Positions 1 to 14,348 of a stretch of 64,000 bases of DNA are shown one piece after another. The notes below the pieces were generated by a model, which was not told the origin of the DNA, did no database searches, and saw only the letters and a program-made list of their open reading frames with translations. The stretch is from NCBI RefSeq assembly GCF_023278565.1, contig NC_064672.1, forward strand, positions 5,766,001 through 5,830,000. The letters are read 5' to 3'. A program made the translations under genes and the position numbers. The stretch is from Colletotrichum lupini (taxonomy: Eukaryota; Ascomycota; Sordariomycetes; Glomerellales; Glomerellaceae). Within the stretch, counting starts at the first letter, position 1. Each line of letters opens with the position of its first letter.

Positions 1-3000
1 TTTTAACTACTAAAGGACCCCCGGGTTTATAATAAACTAAGTTATATAAGAAGAACTAAAGACCTTTTTATAAAATAACCTATCTAATCCCGCTAACTAA
101 AGAATAATAGTAAGTATATAACTAAATAGTACTTTATAAAACTAAAAAAGAAAAATCGACGAGTTCGTTGGCTATATTAATAAGCTTAAAATAAAACTAA
201 AATATATCTTAATAAAAAAATAGAGGATCTTTATATCAATAAATAAGCTACGGCCCGAACTATGCCTTATAATAGTGTTATAAATAGAACTTTTATAGAC
301 TCGCTTATAGCTAGTATTATTAATAAGACGTATTAAATAATCCTCGCTATTAATAAAGAGCTTATAAACGTCCCCTAAGTAATATTCTAACTTAAATTTA
401 AACGAGCTAATAAAAAGATACTAGGGTATTAATAAGTTAAATACGTAAAGAACACGCCGTAACTTACTTAATAAAAATACTTTATATTATAATTATAAAA
501 AGACTAGCTATATTGCAAGGGATTACCTACGACTATAAGAATAGTATTAATAATATTATAATTATAATAAAACTAAGTACCTCGCTAATAGTTACCCGAG
601 CGTTATATACCGTAAATATAATTAAAAGGGGTATAAGGCCGCTAGTTATTAATTATACCTCGCCCTAGCTAAGTAGTGCGGATTAGTAATAAGCTTAAAT
701 ATTATTTTAATAAAGAAAGTAGCTAGCGATTAATAAGGGTAGTGCTTAAATATCCCGACTTATATATACCTAAACTGCGTATAAAAGAAGCTAAGCGCCC
801 TTATTAATTTAGGAATAAAAGGGAACGTAGTTAATATTAGTCTACTTAATAACTTTAATATTAATTTACGAATTTACCTATTACCGTAGTTAGTAAATAT
901 AGAGGGTAAATAAATAGAGACGCTAAGAAGCTACTATTTATAGCTTCGAATTATTAATAGCGACTATATAATAGAGATATAGTTATATTACTTCGTAATA
1001 GCTAATATTACGTTACTTATACTTATCTTCGGTTTCTTTTAGCTAGAGGATATCGACTTACTAATTAGTTAAAAATAAAAAAAGTAGTAGTATTTAATTT
1101 ATAAACGATATATCCGCTTAGACGCCCTAAAAAAGGGGTTACTAAACGACTTAGTTTTATTAATACTCGTATATATTATAATTAACCTAGCTATAAATAG
1201 TAACGTAATATTAGCGAGCATAGCTAAGGACTAAAAGCTACGTTATTAAGACTTTAATAACTTATTCTTAAAAAAAAAAGGCTATCTCGTTATTAAATAA
1301 AATACTATACGATTATTATATTGAGCTAAATAACGTAGCGCCTATCCCCTAGGGACCTATTTATTTATTATTAAATTATAAGCTTAAGATCTTGCGCAAT
1401 TATTTAATAAAAATAAAGGCTAGGGGCTAAATATGCCCCTTTATAAGCCTAGTAAGAGTACTTATCCTTTTTATACTTAAGAAAGGAGAAGAGCTATAAC
1501 TTTACGTTAATTATAGAGCGATTAATAAAATTATATTAAAAAATAGAACGCCGCTATTACTAATTAAAGAGATATTAAATAGACTATTTAATACCTCTAT
1601 TTTTATGAAGCTAGACCTTAAGAACGCGTACTACTATATATATATAGCTAAGGGTAATAAATAAAAAACGGCTTTTTATATTAAATATAGGTAGTTCGAG
1701 TACTTAGTTATACCTTTTAGGCTAACTAACGCACCTACGACTTTCTAAGTATATATTAATAACGTTCTAAGCGGCCTAGTTAATACTATTTATATCGTAT
1801 ACTTAAATAATATTTTAATATATAATAATAACTACGTAATATATAAAAAGTACGTATATAGCGTACTATAAAAACTAAAATAATAAAACTTATATCTAAA
1901 TAATAGTAAATACGAGTTCTATATAATATATATAAGATTTTTAAAATATATTATATTTAATAAAAGTATAAAAATAGAACCCGCGCGTACTAAAGCTATA
2001 GTAAATTAGCTACTTTTAAGGAGCGTTAAAAATATATAAACGTTTTTTAGATTTATAGGGTTCTATTATAGATTTATTAGTAACTATACTAAGATAATAA
2101 TACTTTTAATAAACTTATTAAAGAAGGTAAAACCGGGATAGTTAGAGCTATTAATACTTACTATAGAGTCGTTTAAAAAGCTATTAATAGTATTTACTAA
2201 CGCGCTAATATTATAATATTTTAACCCTACCCTACTTATATAATTATAAATAAACGCTTCGGCTCGAGCTATTAGCTTAGTAATTACGTAATTATTCAAG
2301 GGTAATTAGTACTTAATTATTTATAAGTTAAGGAAATTAATAAATACGGAGAGTTATTATAATATAAAAAATGCGGAGCTACTAGCTATCGTAAACGTAC
2401 TAAGGAATTAGTAATACTACCTCGCTTATAGCTAAGATTAGGTCGTAATATTTATAAATTATTTTAATTTATAGTTCTTAGATATAAAAAAGAGACTAAA
2501 CGGGAAATAGCTATACTAATTAAATAAACTCGTAGTATTTAATATCGAAATTAAGTATAAGCTAGGTATAAAGAACTTAGTAAATAGACTATTATAAAAA
2601 CTTAATTATAATAAAAATAATAATAATAGCGGAGTAGAGGAGCTATTATTAAAAATAAAAAAAGACCTCTATAATACTAAAAATATATAAAAACCTTTTA
2701 AAATCATAGTAATTAAGTATATAAGGACGAGCCGTAAGAGCAGCTCTTAAGTAAAAAGAATAATAAGTATTTTAAAAGCGGAATTAATAATAGTATAGAG
2801 AAATAAGTAAAGGAGGTTAAGAGCTCTAGCTCGAAAAAACTCCGAAACGTACTTTAAAAGGTATAATAGGGCTATAAGCCTAGGGTATTAGAGTTATAGT
2901 ATAGTATTTAAAAAGCTATTTAAACTTATTACTAAAACTATAAATCGCAAGCTACTCGTTTTATAAAACTTTAATATAATAAGAGTATTTAAAATAATAG

Positions 3001-5579
3001 TTAATAAGGAGGGGTTATTAATAATAAGTTAACTACGGGTTACTTAATAAAAGGACGCTTTTATAAAAGATAGGTAGTAAATTAAAAAGAATTAATAGCT
3101 TTATTTAGTTAAGAAGAAGTAATAATAGAGCTAAGTATACGATTTAAGAGGGTTATTATATTATAGTAGCTATGCTTATATATTATTATATAAAGGGCTA
3201 AGGAGAGAGGTTATTAAAGTATATTATAATATATTTACAGTAAAATATTATAATATAAAATAGATAATAGCACTACTAAAACGCTATTATTATTAAAATA
3301 GAGTGAGTAGGGATATAAAAAGTTATATTAATACTTATATAGTATACTAATAGACGAAGCCTTGTTATTATAAGCCGTATAGTTTATTATACCCCCTATT
3401 TACCCTAGTTAGGTTATAATAAAAAATATTACTAAACTTTATTATAGGCTTATTTATATTAATTATACTAATCGGGAGGCGCCTTTATAACGCAGTATTT
3501 ATTATAATAGACCGATTTATAAAGTATAGCGTCTATATTATTATAAGGACGACCCTTATAACCTAAGGATTCGTAAACCTCTTATTTATAAAGATTTTTA
3601 CTAAGTTTAGAATACTTAGAGGGATCGTTTTTAATAGGGGGTTATTATTTATAAATAAGTTTTAGACTTATCTCTATTACTTCTTAGTAATAAAAAGGCG
3701 TCTTAATATTACGTTCTACTTATAAACGGATAGTTAAATAGAATAATAAAACTAATACTTAGAATAGTACTTTCGCTACTTTTATACTTAGGACTAATTA
3801 AATTAAGTATAACGTTTTTACTTAGCTAAGTTTATATATAATAACGCCTAGTACTTAGTAATTTATAAAGCGCTTACTAAGGCCCTACTCGAGTTCTTAT
3901 TTACGTACTTTATATTAATCTTAACGGGGGCTCGAGATAATATATAAAATATCTTAGCTAAGTAGCGTACGGCCCGATTACGAGCTAATTAAGAAGCTCT
4001 ATAACCCTTTATATAAAAAGTACGCAAAACGTATAAATAATAAGCTAATAAAGCTAAGATAAATATATTATATAAAATAAGTAATTAAGTACTATTATTA
4101 AGGAAGAATATTAATAAGTAGCGTCCTAGTTAGAAATTAGTTAATAAATATCTAGGCCTATTTAAAGTTAAATTAATAATTAGAACGGTAAGGGTCGCTT
4201 ACTAACTAAATATACTAACGTAATATAGAATATATAATATATTCTATATATCCTTACTTAAGCCGTATTAATATTATAAAGAAGCCCCTTAAAAGCCCTT
4301 ATTTATTAAGGATGTAAACGAGGAGCTACTTTATAAAATAAAAAATATTATATAATATAAAGGGCTAAAGAGGAAGTAATAATACCTAATTTAGTAAAAG
4401 GGATATAATAATAATAAAGATACGTAGGAGCTAGCTAAGTATATTAAAAACATAATAATAATTAGTATATATAAAGAACGAGTTTTAATTAAGTAGCGCG
4501 CCCTAGTTCTTAATAAGTTTAATAATATAACGAACTAGTTATTAAAAAAAAAAAAAAAAGGGAGCCATATAGTTATAACTAAGTAACGTAAACGCGCTAA
4601 TTACGAACCGTTTTTTTAATTTTTATAACGTGCGAGAAGATTATCCTTATTCGTAAAAAAACTGCCCTTATATATAAAAAGGCTACCTTAGTTATTATTT
4701 TAGGGGTCGTTATAAAAAAAATAATCTCCTTATTATTAACGAGTTTATAAATAATTAGTTATAAATACGGAGTATAAGCGGGGTAACTATATATTAATTA
4801 GAATATTATTTAAGCGGCGTACTTTGTTATAAATCATATAAAATAACGTAATTATAGCGTCGTTATGAAATAAAAACGTAGTATAAAAAGAGCTTATAGC
4901 CGCCTTATTATTATTATTATTAATAACGAGGGTCGAGCGGGCCTTTTTATTAACGCGCTTAAGCGCCCTTTACGTATTATTAATAATAATTTAATAAGTC
5001 TACTAGAGCTATAAAATAATATTAGCGACCTAAGTAGTAGCGATAATAAAGTAATAATAGAGCAATAAACCTCCGAATTATAAACGTTATCGTTTAAAAT
5101 AAGAGTAGTACTCTATAAAGTTCGGACCGTAAATTCTATAAATTTAAGGATTTAAAATATTATTAATATAATACGCAGGAGAAGTAATAAAGTAGTAACT
5201 ATATTAAGCGCTTATTATATTTTTATAAAAATAGTTTTGCGCGGTATATTTAATATAACGTATATTAAATCTTAAAAAGATATTAAATAAAAGAGCGAAT
5301 TAGGGGCTATAAATTACCGACTTAGTTAATTATAATACTTAGTTTTTAAATCGAGCGCCTTATATATAATATAAGCGGGGTAGGGGAGCGGGCGTACCTA
5401 GCTAACCCCGATCTTCTTAGCGTTTACCTTTTCTTTTTTTTTAATAAGAATTTATAATAGTTAATATAAATAATATATAAGTAATAATATACGTACGAAG
5501 TTAGAGTAAGTAAAAGGGATATTAAGCTTTTTAAATAAACTATTATTACTGCTATTACTAAGTATATTTATAGCGCTAA
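1..5579 (+). mobile_element. RIP-degenerate Ty3/Gypsy retrotransposon (partial, 5' end outside window)
   Basis: The tract is AT-rich, full of stop codons and almost free of CpA and TpG, as expected after RIP. A Ty3/Gypsy reverse transcriptase is still readable on the plus strand at about 1600-1830. It has a degenerate 'KLDLKNAYYYI' block, then 'EYLVIPFRLTNAPTTF', then the catalytic YxDD box at 1800-1811, which now reads YLNN (both Asp codons GAY changed to AAT). RNase H and integrase-like sequence appears to follow to about 4100, but I can only read scraps of it. No 5' LTR is in the window, and the element is cut at 5579 by a second Gypsy insertion. The far remnant is probably at 13627-14317. 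No intact protein can be made. Family level is well supported; element boundaries are not. Confidence 0.85.
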
Positions 5580-5769
5580 TATAATAAATTTAGGATACGG
5601 CCAGTAATAGGACGCTAATAACTTAGTAACTAGTATACGGATCTTATTATAAAAAAACTTTTGAAAAAGCAGAGCCTTTACGAAGGACTCTATAAGCTTT
5701 AGTTTTATAATATACTTATACCTATATTATAACCTTATTAATTAAGTATTTATAACCTAATTTCTTATA
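5580..5769 (+). repeat. 5' LTR of nested Gypsy element (190 bp)
   Basis: This 190-bp copy aligns end to end with 13432-13621. Both start tataataaatttaggata and end cttata. The usual TG..CA ends now read TA..TA, which is what RIP would make of them. Most differences between the two copies are C/T or A/G. I could not identify a primer-binding site after position 5769. Confidence 0.9.
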
Positions 5770-8700
5770 ATTCTAAAGCTTCTATTTTTATAAAGTAATT
5801 AGTATAAGTAATAATAGATTATAAAAACGAACGGAACGTTAATAAAACGATACTTAGTTATTAATAAAGAGCTATTAGTATTAACGAACTATAACTATTT
5901 AAAGTTAACTATTTAACCCTATTCCGTCCGGGAGAACGAGCTTATTATAGGGTAAGTCCTACCTAAATACTAATATTTATAAAAGAGCTAGATAAAAAAG
6001 ATAATCGGGGTAAATTACTTTTATGGGCTAATTACCTTATTAATACCCCGAAGACCCTATTTATTATAAATAGGGTATTTATTAATGACTAATTACTAAA
6101 CGTACGAGGTTAAGGTGCGTATAAAGGCATAGGTAATACTAAAATAGCTAGTTTAATAGACCCTATAAGCCTAATGATAACCTATTTCTATAAAACGATA
6201 GAAATAATAATTAAAAATCGAAATTAAGAACGGCGTCGATATAAAGAGCTTGTTTAATAGCTTACTAAGCGGCTAGTAACGTGTCTAAGTTAATGAAAAT
6301 ATGAGAAACCTCCTTTTTATAATTATAAACTAATTAAAGAAGAGTTTATAAGTACTTAGGTAATAAACTAAATTATTACTATAAAAGTAGGTAATAAGCT
6401 TCGCGCAAAAAGTACTATAAAATAGTATATTAAATAGGCCTTATTTAAAATATCCTTATTATTATAAATATAATAGCGTAATTATAAAAAGAGCTTTTAA
6501 AATCCCTTTTCTTAGGGCAACTTCTTAGCGTTTATTTATTAATAATACGTAAACCCCGAGACTTAAGAACGGGAATATTATAAAGAGCTAAGGATAAAAA
6601 GGCTAAAAGAGGGATAGACCCCTACTTACTTCCTCGCTAAGTAGTTAATAATCTATTATAACCTAAGTATAGAAAATATAAAGAATTCGAAAGTAGAGGT
6701 ATATTAGTTCTTTTTTAAACTATTATCTTAGTTATAGGACGATTTAATTTATTATAAGGTCTTAATTAAGAGAGTACGTAATATAGCTTACGAAGTTAGT
6801 AAACTATAATTATTAAATTAGTAAAAAAGCGGTAACTAGTTATAAAAGGACGGTAAAAAGAGGCTGTATTTATTATTAAAGTAACTATATTAAATATCCC
6901 CTTTTTATAAAAAAAAGAGTAAAGAGAGCTCTAAGGGGCTAGGCTCTAAGAACTTATTAAGAATAATATTATGAAAGCTATATAATAAAAGTACTCGCGC
7001 CGAGCTATTATAAAAGCCTCGTAATAATAATATTAAGTACTTTATATATAATAAAATAGGCTATATATTTAGTAAGTATTAGAAAAGGAAGTCGGGAAGT
7101 AGGGGTAATAATAAGTTAACGTACCCCCGATTAAAACTAACGTTAATAACTATTTAATAAGTTATTACTAAGCTAAGAGTTATAAAAGTCGACTTATTAA
7201 AAAATAAGTAAATATAAGTAATATACCTAATACGCTTATACTAAGTATTAAGAGGGTATTAATAAGAATAACTACGAAGGGCAGGGCAATAGTTTTATAA
7301 AGTATTATTAAAAGGTTAGTAAAAGTTAATATAAATATATACTCCGAAATAGATATTATTAATACTAGGCTCGTAACCTACTTAAGGTTAACCCTAGCTA
7401 TTATTATAGCTCTTTTATTAAGGGATTTTTAGGGTAAAGCCGTAAGCTAGGGAAAAGCTTACTAATTAATGCTCTTCTTTATTAATTACTATAAGTAGCT
7501 AAAGAAGATTTGGTAACTATTCGCTATAATTAATAAAGATAAAAGAATAATAAACCTCTTATTATTACGATTATTAATAAGCTAAGAGGGTATTCGTATT
7601 AATATAGTAACGAATATATAGTTATATAAGCTTATCTTAGTTACTAAACTAGAAGTAATAGCTCGCGATATTATTAAGAATTATAAGAGGGCGTATATAT
7701 TATATATTATTATTATAAAAAGTATTATAGGGGTAACGGAGACTAAACTACGAGGGGGTTTATTACTAGAACTTTAATTAAAAATAGAGATATTTAACGA
7801 GTAGTTAGTAAAAGGACCGTAGTTATATAGCGGGGTAAAATACTTTATTAACTTAGTTTTAAATACTAAACTACTATATAGTCCTATTTATTCGTTAAGT
7901 AAGAAATAACTTAATAAGCTTTATACGTATATTACTAAGAACCTAGCGAACGGTCGCATTATACCTTTAGTTAGTAAGGCTAGGGTACTAATCCTTTTCG
8001 TATTAAAAAAAGACGGCACGCTACGCCTCTATATAAACTATTACGGGCTAAATAAAGTAATTATAAAGAATTAATACTTACTACCGCTTATTAACGAGCT
8101 CCTAAATAGGCTTTATAAAGCGAAATAGATTTTAAAAATAGATATTAAGGATACTTATTACTATATCCAAATTAAAAAAGAAGACTAATAGAAAATAGCG
8201 TTCTGGAGCTAATATAGTTATTTTAAGTATATTATTATACCTTTCGGGCTAACGAACGCACCCGCAACGTTCTAAGTATATATTTACTAAGCGCTCGCTA
8301 ACTTATTAAATACTTATTATATAATATATATAGATAATTTAATAATTTATTTAATAATAAAGGAGTAGTATATAGAGGATATTAAAAAGGTCCTCTAACG
8401 TTTACGTTTATACGGGCTTTTTACTAAACTATCGAAGTACTCGTTTTATTAAAAAAGGGTCAAGTTCTTAAGTTATATTATTATATTAAAAAGAATTAAG
8501 ATTAACTCGTCGTAAATACGAACGATTACTAACTAAAAAGCGCTAGAGTTTATTAAGGATATCTAAGTATTCCTAGGGTTTTATAACTTTTATCGGAAGT
8601 TTATTACTAAATACTCGGGTATCGTTATACTGATAATAGTATTATTAAAAATAAAAAAAGGGTAGATAAGGGACTTTTAGTAAACTAAGGAAGTAGACGA

Positions 8701-11700
8701 GGCGTTTAATTAGCTAAAGGTCGCTTTTATTTTAATAATTATACTTACGTACTAAAACCTATAACGTATTATATAGGTAAAAACCGACGCTTTAGTTAAA
8801 GCTATTATAGTAATTTTATTATAATAGGCCGATAGAGAATAGTAACCTATTACTTATTACTTACGGAAGCTTATAAATACGGAGTAGCAATGGGCTACGG
8901 GCTAATAAGAACTACTTATTATAATAAAAGGGCTAGAGTACTAGGCTTATTATTTCTAAGGCCTTTTATAAAAGTTTATAGTCCTAACAGATTATTAAGT
9001 ACTTAAAGAAATAATTAGCGCACCGGCGTAGGACCTTTAGAGAAGGCTCGTAAAGTAGGTATATAAATTATTAATATTTAACTTTAACTTAGAATATTAG
9101 TTAAGGAAAACGAACCCGGCGGACGGTTTATTTAAAAAGCTAGATTATATAAAGGGGGAAGTGCTTTATAAGGACGTCCTTTTTATACTAGCCTAGAAGC
9201 TACGTCTTATAAGCGAACTACTACTTAACGTTTAATAAAAGATAATTAGCTTAAAAAGATAAAATAATACTACTAAAGTATACGTTTAAGTAGTTAAGGC
9301 CTCCTTTTATAATCCCGGCTAAATATCGGCTAGTTCTAAGGATAGGGAATCCTCTCTCTTATATTAGTAACGTATTATAAAGTATATTAATAAAATAGTA
9401 ATAGTTACTACTATAATGACTCGAGGTAAAAAAGTAAAAAAATTATTAATAAACGCTCGTTAACGGTTTAGTAAGGATAAAGAGGAGTCGGATAGAGCTA
9501 GGGTTATTATATTAAAATAATATATTCTATACCCTATTATAAAGGAGCTTATAAAGGGTGAAACGGTATTTGCTTCCTATTTCTTATTAAAAATTAAAAA
9601 GCTTATTAAAAAATTAGAAACTAAAAACGAGTTTTATATATTATAATTAATAAGAGTTCGCGCTATAGCTAGCGAGCTAAAAATATATTCGCTTAATAAA
9701 TAAAGTATATTATTTTTTAAGAAAAGAGTTATTATTTTTTAAGTAAAGTCTCTTTAGATAAAGATCTTTTATTAATATTACGACGACTATAGGGTAGGTT
9801 ATATAGGAGCTACAAAAACTCTCGAGCTAATCTAAAAGAAGTTTTACTAAAAACATATTTAATAAAATATCTAGGAATACGTTAAGAACTATAAGTATTA
9901 TTTAGGAGTTATAACCCTAAGATATAAGCTATATAGGTAGTTATAGTTATTATTACTACCCTTATACTTATTTTAAAAAATATTTATAAACTTTATTATA
10001 GGGCTATTACTAAGTACTCGTAGTAACGGCGCAGAGTATAATAATATTTTAGTTATTATTTATTATATAATAAAGTTTATAAAGTTCTTATTTATTATTA
10101 AAATACTTAACGTAATATAAATAATAAGTATCCTATATTAAGAGGTCGAATATAAGTTCGGTATATTTAAAAGTATTATTATAAATAGAGATAAGCTTTT
10201 TATAAGCGTATTTTAAGAAAGGTTTACTAAGGAACGGGTAATACGTCGCTAGTTATTTATTACGTATTATTTATAAATAAATAGCTAAACGGAGCGAATT
10301 TATTAAATATTAAAAAAGTATTTAAGTATTTATACTAAGGGCTCGCTAAATAAGTAAGTAGCGTAGCTAGAGGAGGCCGAGTTTATATATAATAATAGCT
10401 AATATTTTATTATAAAAGTATCCTCGTATATAGTATTATATAGCTACTACCCTAGGTACGTTAAATATATACTTAATTATAAAGCTATAGTCTAGGGGGT
10501 TTAGGAAAGGGTTTAGAAAATTAAGGAGATTAGGGCCTAGGCTATATAAGCGTAAGCATAAGCCTTTAAGAGCTAAGTAGCTTATTATAATAAAGAATAT
10601 ACTTTAAAAGAGTTTAATTATAAAAAGGTCGTTAGCTTATTAACGAAGAATATACGATTTAAGAATAATAAATTAGTACCAAGATATATTAAAGTAGCGA
10701 TAGCTAAAAAGGTAGAGAAATAAGCTTACTAAGTATATTTATTAAAATAATATTAGAGAATATATAATATTTTTTTAGTTTTTTAGTTTAAGTTATAAGG
10801 AAATTACCGAACGGTTAGTAACTAAATAGCGAATCTTTTAGAATTAGAGAACGAGTAAGACGTTTAAGAAGTTAAAAAAATCGTTACGATATAAAGTAAG
10901 GGAGGAAACTTATAATATCTTATTAAATAAGCTAAGTAGCTTATTAAGTATAATATATAAGAGCTTATTAAGTATTTTAAAAGGGTAGTAAAAGTAATTA
11001 ATAAATTTAAATACTATAAGAAAAGGGTATATATAAAATAGGATAATAAACGTCAAGTTCGTAGTAAAAGGTTACCGAAAGTAAGTTAATTAATAATATA
11101 TTATAGAACCCTTTTTATTTAGCCTAGCGTAATTTTAAAAAAAAAATATAGTATTATAACCCTCGGTAATATATTACTAAGAGATTATTAAAATCTAGCT
11201 ACGTAAGGGGAGTAACTTATATAATACTAGTAGTAGTAATAGCGGCTTTAGTATATACTTCTAAAGCTTAATAATTAGTAATAGTAGTTTGCTCGGTAAG
11301 TAAGAAGCGGGGAGGTTTTATGCGCATACTTAGCTAACTACTTAGAGTAAGGCTATTAACTTTATTAATATTATAATAGGTAAGAGGGAGGCGGTTAAAG
11401 TTATATAGAGTATTATATATATTAATAATAGCGGTTCGTAAAGCGTTTACTACTTAGTTACCGTTAAAAACTATAATAAGAGGTATAATAAGAGCTATAA
11501 TAAGAAGTATAATAGGAGTTATAATAAGAAGTAGAGTAAGAAGTAAAATAGGGGCCGTAACGCTATTATTATTAATAATAAGTTAGGGACGGGGGGCGTT
11601 ATTTAAAGCAACGCTCTTATAATCCTAGTTAAGCTAAGGGACCTTAGTAATATTAATATTTATAAGGAACTTATTAACGTCGAACTATTTATTATAACTC

Positions 11701-13417
11701 GCGGCTTTAATTTTAATATAAGTAATAGCCTTATCGAGCCGTTATAAAGCTTTTATTTAGAGCGAGAAGAGCGTAATACTAACTTTATTAAAATTTAAAA
11801 TAATATAACTAAGGGCTAGGGTACCCTCGTTTATATTAAAAAGAGCGTTATAAATAAGGGTTAGTAAGTTATTAATATTAAAATAGTAGCGCTTATTATA
11901 ATATTAAAAAAGAAAATTTTCTAAGTTATTACTAAGCTCTTTAAATTTAGTATCCTCGCGCTAAGACTTATTAAACTTAAACTTAAAATTATCTTACTTA
12001 TTATTATTATTAAGAATATAGTTAGTAATAAGAGCACGCTTTTTAATAAAAGTCCGAGTCTTAAAACCATAAGAAATAGGGGTAATATTATATATAATAA
12101 TAATATAAATAAGTACTTTATTTACTAAGAACTTAGTAACGCGTTTATAAAAAGTTAAAAAAATAAAAAAACTCTTAAATATATATAATAATAACGCCCT
12201 TAGGAGTTTTTTTATAGTACTAAGTTAGAGCGTTAAGGTTATTTTATAAAGCGGTTATACGGCTATTATTATAAAAATAAGCTAGTTAAAAGCGACTAAG
12301 GTAAGAGATAATCTTAGTCTTATTATTAATATTAAGGATACTAGCTTAAGAAAAGAAATCTAAGTTAATAAAAAGAAAATTCGCCGAACGATCGCTAATA
12401 ACTTATTATAATCGAGATTAATAAGTTTAAATACTCGTAGTTAGTAGCGAGCTCTTAGAGAGTAGCCTATTTAAAGTAGACCTTTTTTATTTTATTACTT
12501 ACTAACGGGTTAGTAATATAAGTAATAACTTTTTTTTATACGTTAATAATATAACTAAAAGCGTAGAGAACGTAGCTACGCTTATAAAAGTTAAAATTAC
12601 TTTATTCCTTAATATTATAGAACTTTATAAAGGTATTCTAAGTAAACTAAATAGCGCTATATAGCTCCTTAAGAACTTAAAAAATATCGTTAGCTAATGT
12701 TTTAGTAACGGATTAGTAAGGACTCGACGACTTATAATAAAATACTTCTTTTTATTAATTTAATAAATAATATACTTAGTAATATAAGCGCTAATAATAT
12801 AAACGAGCTCGTTAATATTATAATATAAGCTAGCTAAGTAGTATATATAAAGAGTACTATTACGGAGACTACGGAAGCCCTTCTTAGGATTATACTTTAT
12901 ATTAAATATATCTTAAATACGCAAAATAGTAAATATTTTAGTAAATATTTAGCGATAGTATAGTCAGAGAGTTATAATTAAAAAACGATATAAAATTAGA
13001 ATATCGTAAAAAGAAAAGTATAGTTATATAAGAAAGAATTCGCAGAACGGTTACTAAATAAAAAGAGAGAAGAAAAAGTAAATACGTAACTAGTAACGGG
13101 GAAAAAATCTTTTATTATACTTAATAGCTTAGTAATAATAATAACCGCGAGGTTAGGCAGGCTCTTATATATTATAATAGTTAAAATACTTTATTACGAA
13201 TATATATTACTAACTTAGTAACTAGTCGGCGCGCTATTACTAAATAATAATAATAAAGTATCCGTTAAATAAGGAGATAGGAGTAATGCCTTATTCCTAA
13301 ATAAAAAAGGATATTATTAACGCCTTACGGAATTTATTATAAATAATAACATTAATAGTTTTATTATTAGTATTAAAAAAAGATATTATATAATAACTTT
13401 AGGGACTAAAGTTACGT

Positions 13418-13430
13418 AAGGGGGGAGTAA
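13418..13430 (+). other. Polypurine tract of nested Gypsy element
   Basis: The run aaggggggagtaa ends one base before the 3' LTR start at 13432, the position where plus-strand priming occurs in LTR elements. It supports the plus-strand orientation and the LTR boundary. Confidence 0.7.
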
Positions 13431-13431
13431 T

Positions 13432-13621
13432 TATAATAAATTTAGGATATAGTTAGTAATAAGACGCTAATAACTTAGTAACTAATATACGGATCTTATT
13501 ATAAAAGAACTTTTTAAGAAGTAAAGCCTTTATAAAGGACTTTATAAGCTTTAGTTTTATAATATACCTATACCTATATTATAGCCCCGCTAGTTAAGTG
13601 CTTATAGCCTAATCTCTTATA
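13432..13621 (+). repeat. 3' LTR of nested Gypsy element (190 bp)
   Basis: This is the partner of 5580-5769, of identical length, immediately followed by gctaa (13622-13626), which repeats 5575-5579. The flanking DNA is rich in this pentamer, so the duplication by itself is only moderate evidence. Together with the matching LTR ends it is convincing. Confidence 0.9.
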
Positions 13622-13626
13622 GCTAA

Positions 13627-14317
13627 TAACCGTTCTGCTATTAATAATAGCGACTTTATAATTAAGAGCTATATTTATATTAAAACGAGTTAATAACGAA
13701 TATAGAACGACTCTATAAAAGACTTATTTAGGCACGGGAAGTATATAAAAATAGAGATCTAAGAGATATTCGTTAGTTATAATATTTATATAATAAGGGA
13801 GTAGCGTAAATATTAATAAAAATAAGAGATTATATATAAAAAGAATAATTATAAATAAAAAAGAAAAAAGGAATTTAGAATTATAGTAGCTTAGAAGGGG
13901 GTTAATATTAATAAATAAAAGTAGGGCGACGACTACTTAAGTACTAATAGTTATAAAGACGGCTTATAAATAAAAGCGACTTAAGTATAGAATTATAAGG
14001 CTATTATTTAAAATAAGGGGTTTATACTTAGGCTAATAAGTATTACTTATACCCGCCCTTATACTATATATTTAAGGACCTCTTAAATAAAAAATTAATA
14101 TAGTATATACGAACTATAAATAAGCTTTAGGACGAAGCCTAGGGGAGGGAGTACCTTATTAAGCCTTATTAATTAGGCCTCGTTAGTTAAGGGATAGCTT
14201 AGGGGGTATAAAAAGGGGGACTAAGTAATAAAGGAGTAGCTTAAGTATATATAGAGCGTTAGTAATATACCTCGAGGGAAGGGTAGATTTTAGTAATTCC
14301 TCTTTTAGACCCTAATA
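13627..14317 (+). mobile_element. RIP-degenerate remnant, probably the 3' end and LTR of the outer Gypsy element
   Basis: RIP-type AT-rich sequence continues after the nested element and stops abruptly near 14317, where normal-composition DNA begins. Near the end there is a promoter-like gtataaaaaggggg at about 14199-14212 and a terminal cctaata (likely once cctaaca, an LTR-type CA end). This is the expected layout of an LTR. I assign it to the outer element because the DNA left of 5580 must continue somewhere. The matching 5' LTR lies outside the window, so this cannot be proved here. Confidence 0.5.
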
Positions 14318-14348
14318 GCAGTTGGCCTCTGTGAGCTTCTTCCCTATG

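Larger units (their letters stand above)
5580..13621 (+). mobile_element. Nested Ty3/Gypsy LTR retrotransposon, complete but RIP-destroyed
   Basis: Two 190-bp LTRs (5580-5769 and 13432-13621) bound an 8,042-bp element, and the 5-bp sequence gctaa flanks it on both sides (5575-5579 and 13622-13626), as a target duplication should. Order on the plus strand: a gag-like part carrying a fossil zinc knuckle at 7038-7079 whose spacing is exactly CX2CX4HX4C although every Cys and the His now reads Tyr; then reverse transcriptase with an 'IPFGLTNAPATF' block near 8250 and the YxDD box at 8327-8338 reading YIDN; then integrase-like sequence to about 10900. A purine tract lies directly before the 3' LTR. 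About 2.4 kb between pol and the 3' LTR is unexplained. All Asp-to-Asn, Cys-to-Tyr and His-to-Tyr changes are the C-to-T or G-to-A transitions of RIP. Confidence 0.92.

Noticed and set aside
1..14317. AT-rich tract as possible centromere or mitochondrial insertion
   Set aside because: Readable reverse transcriptase blocks, LTR pair and target duplication show degenerate retrotransposons. RIP explains the composition.
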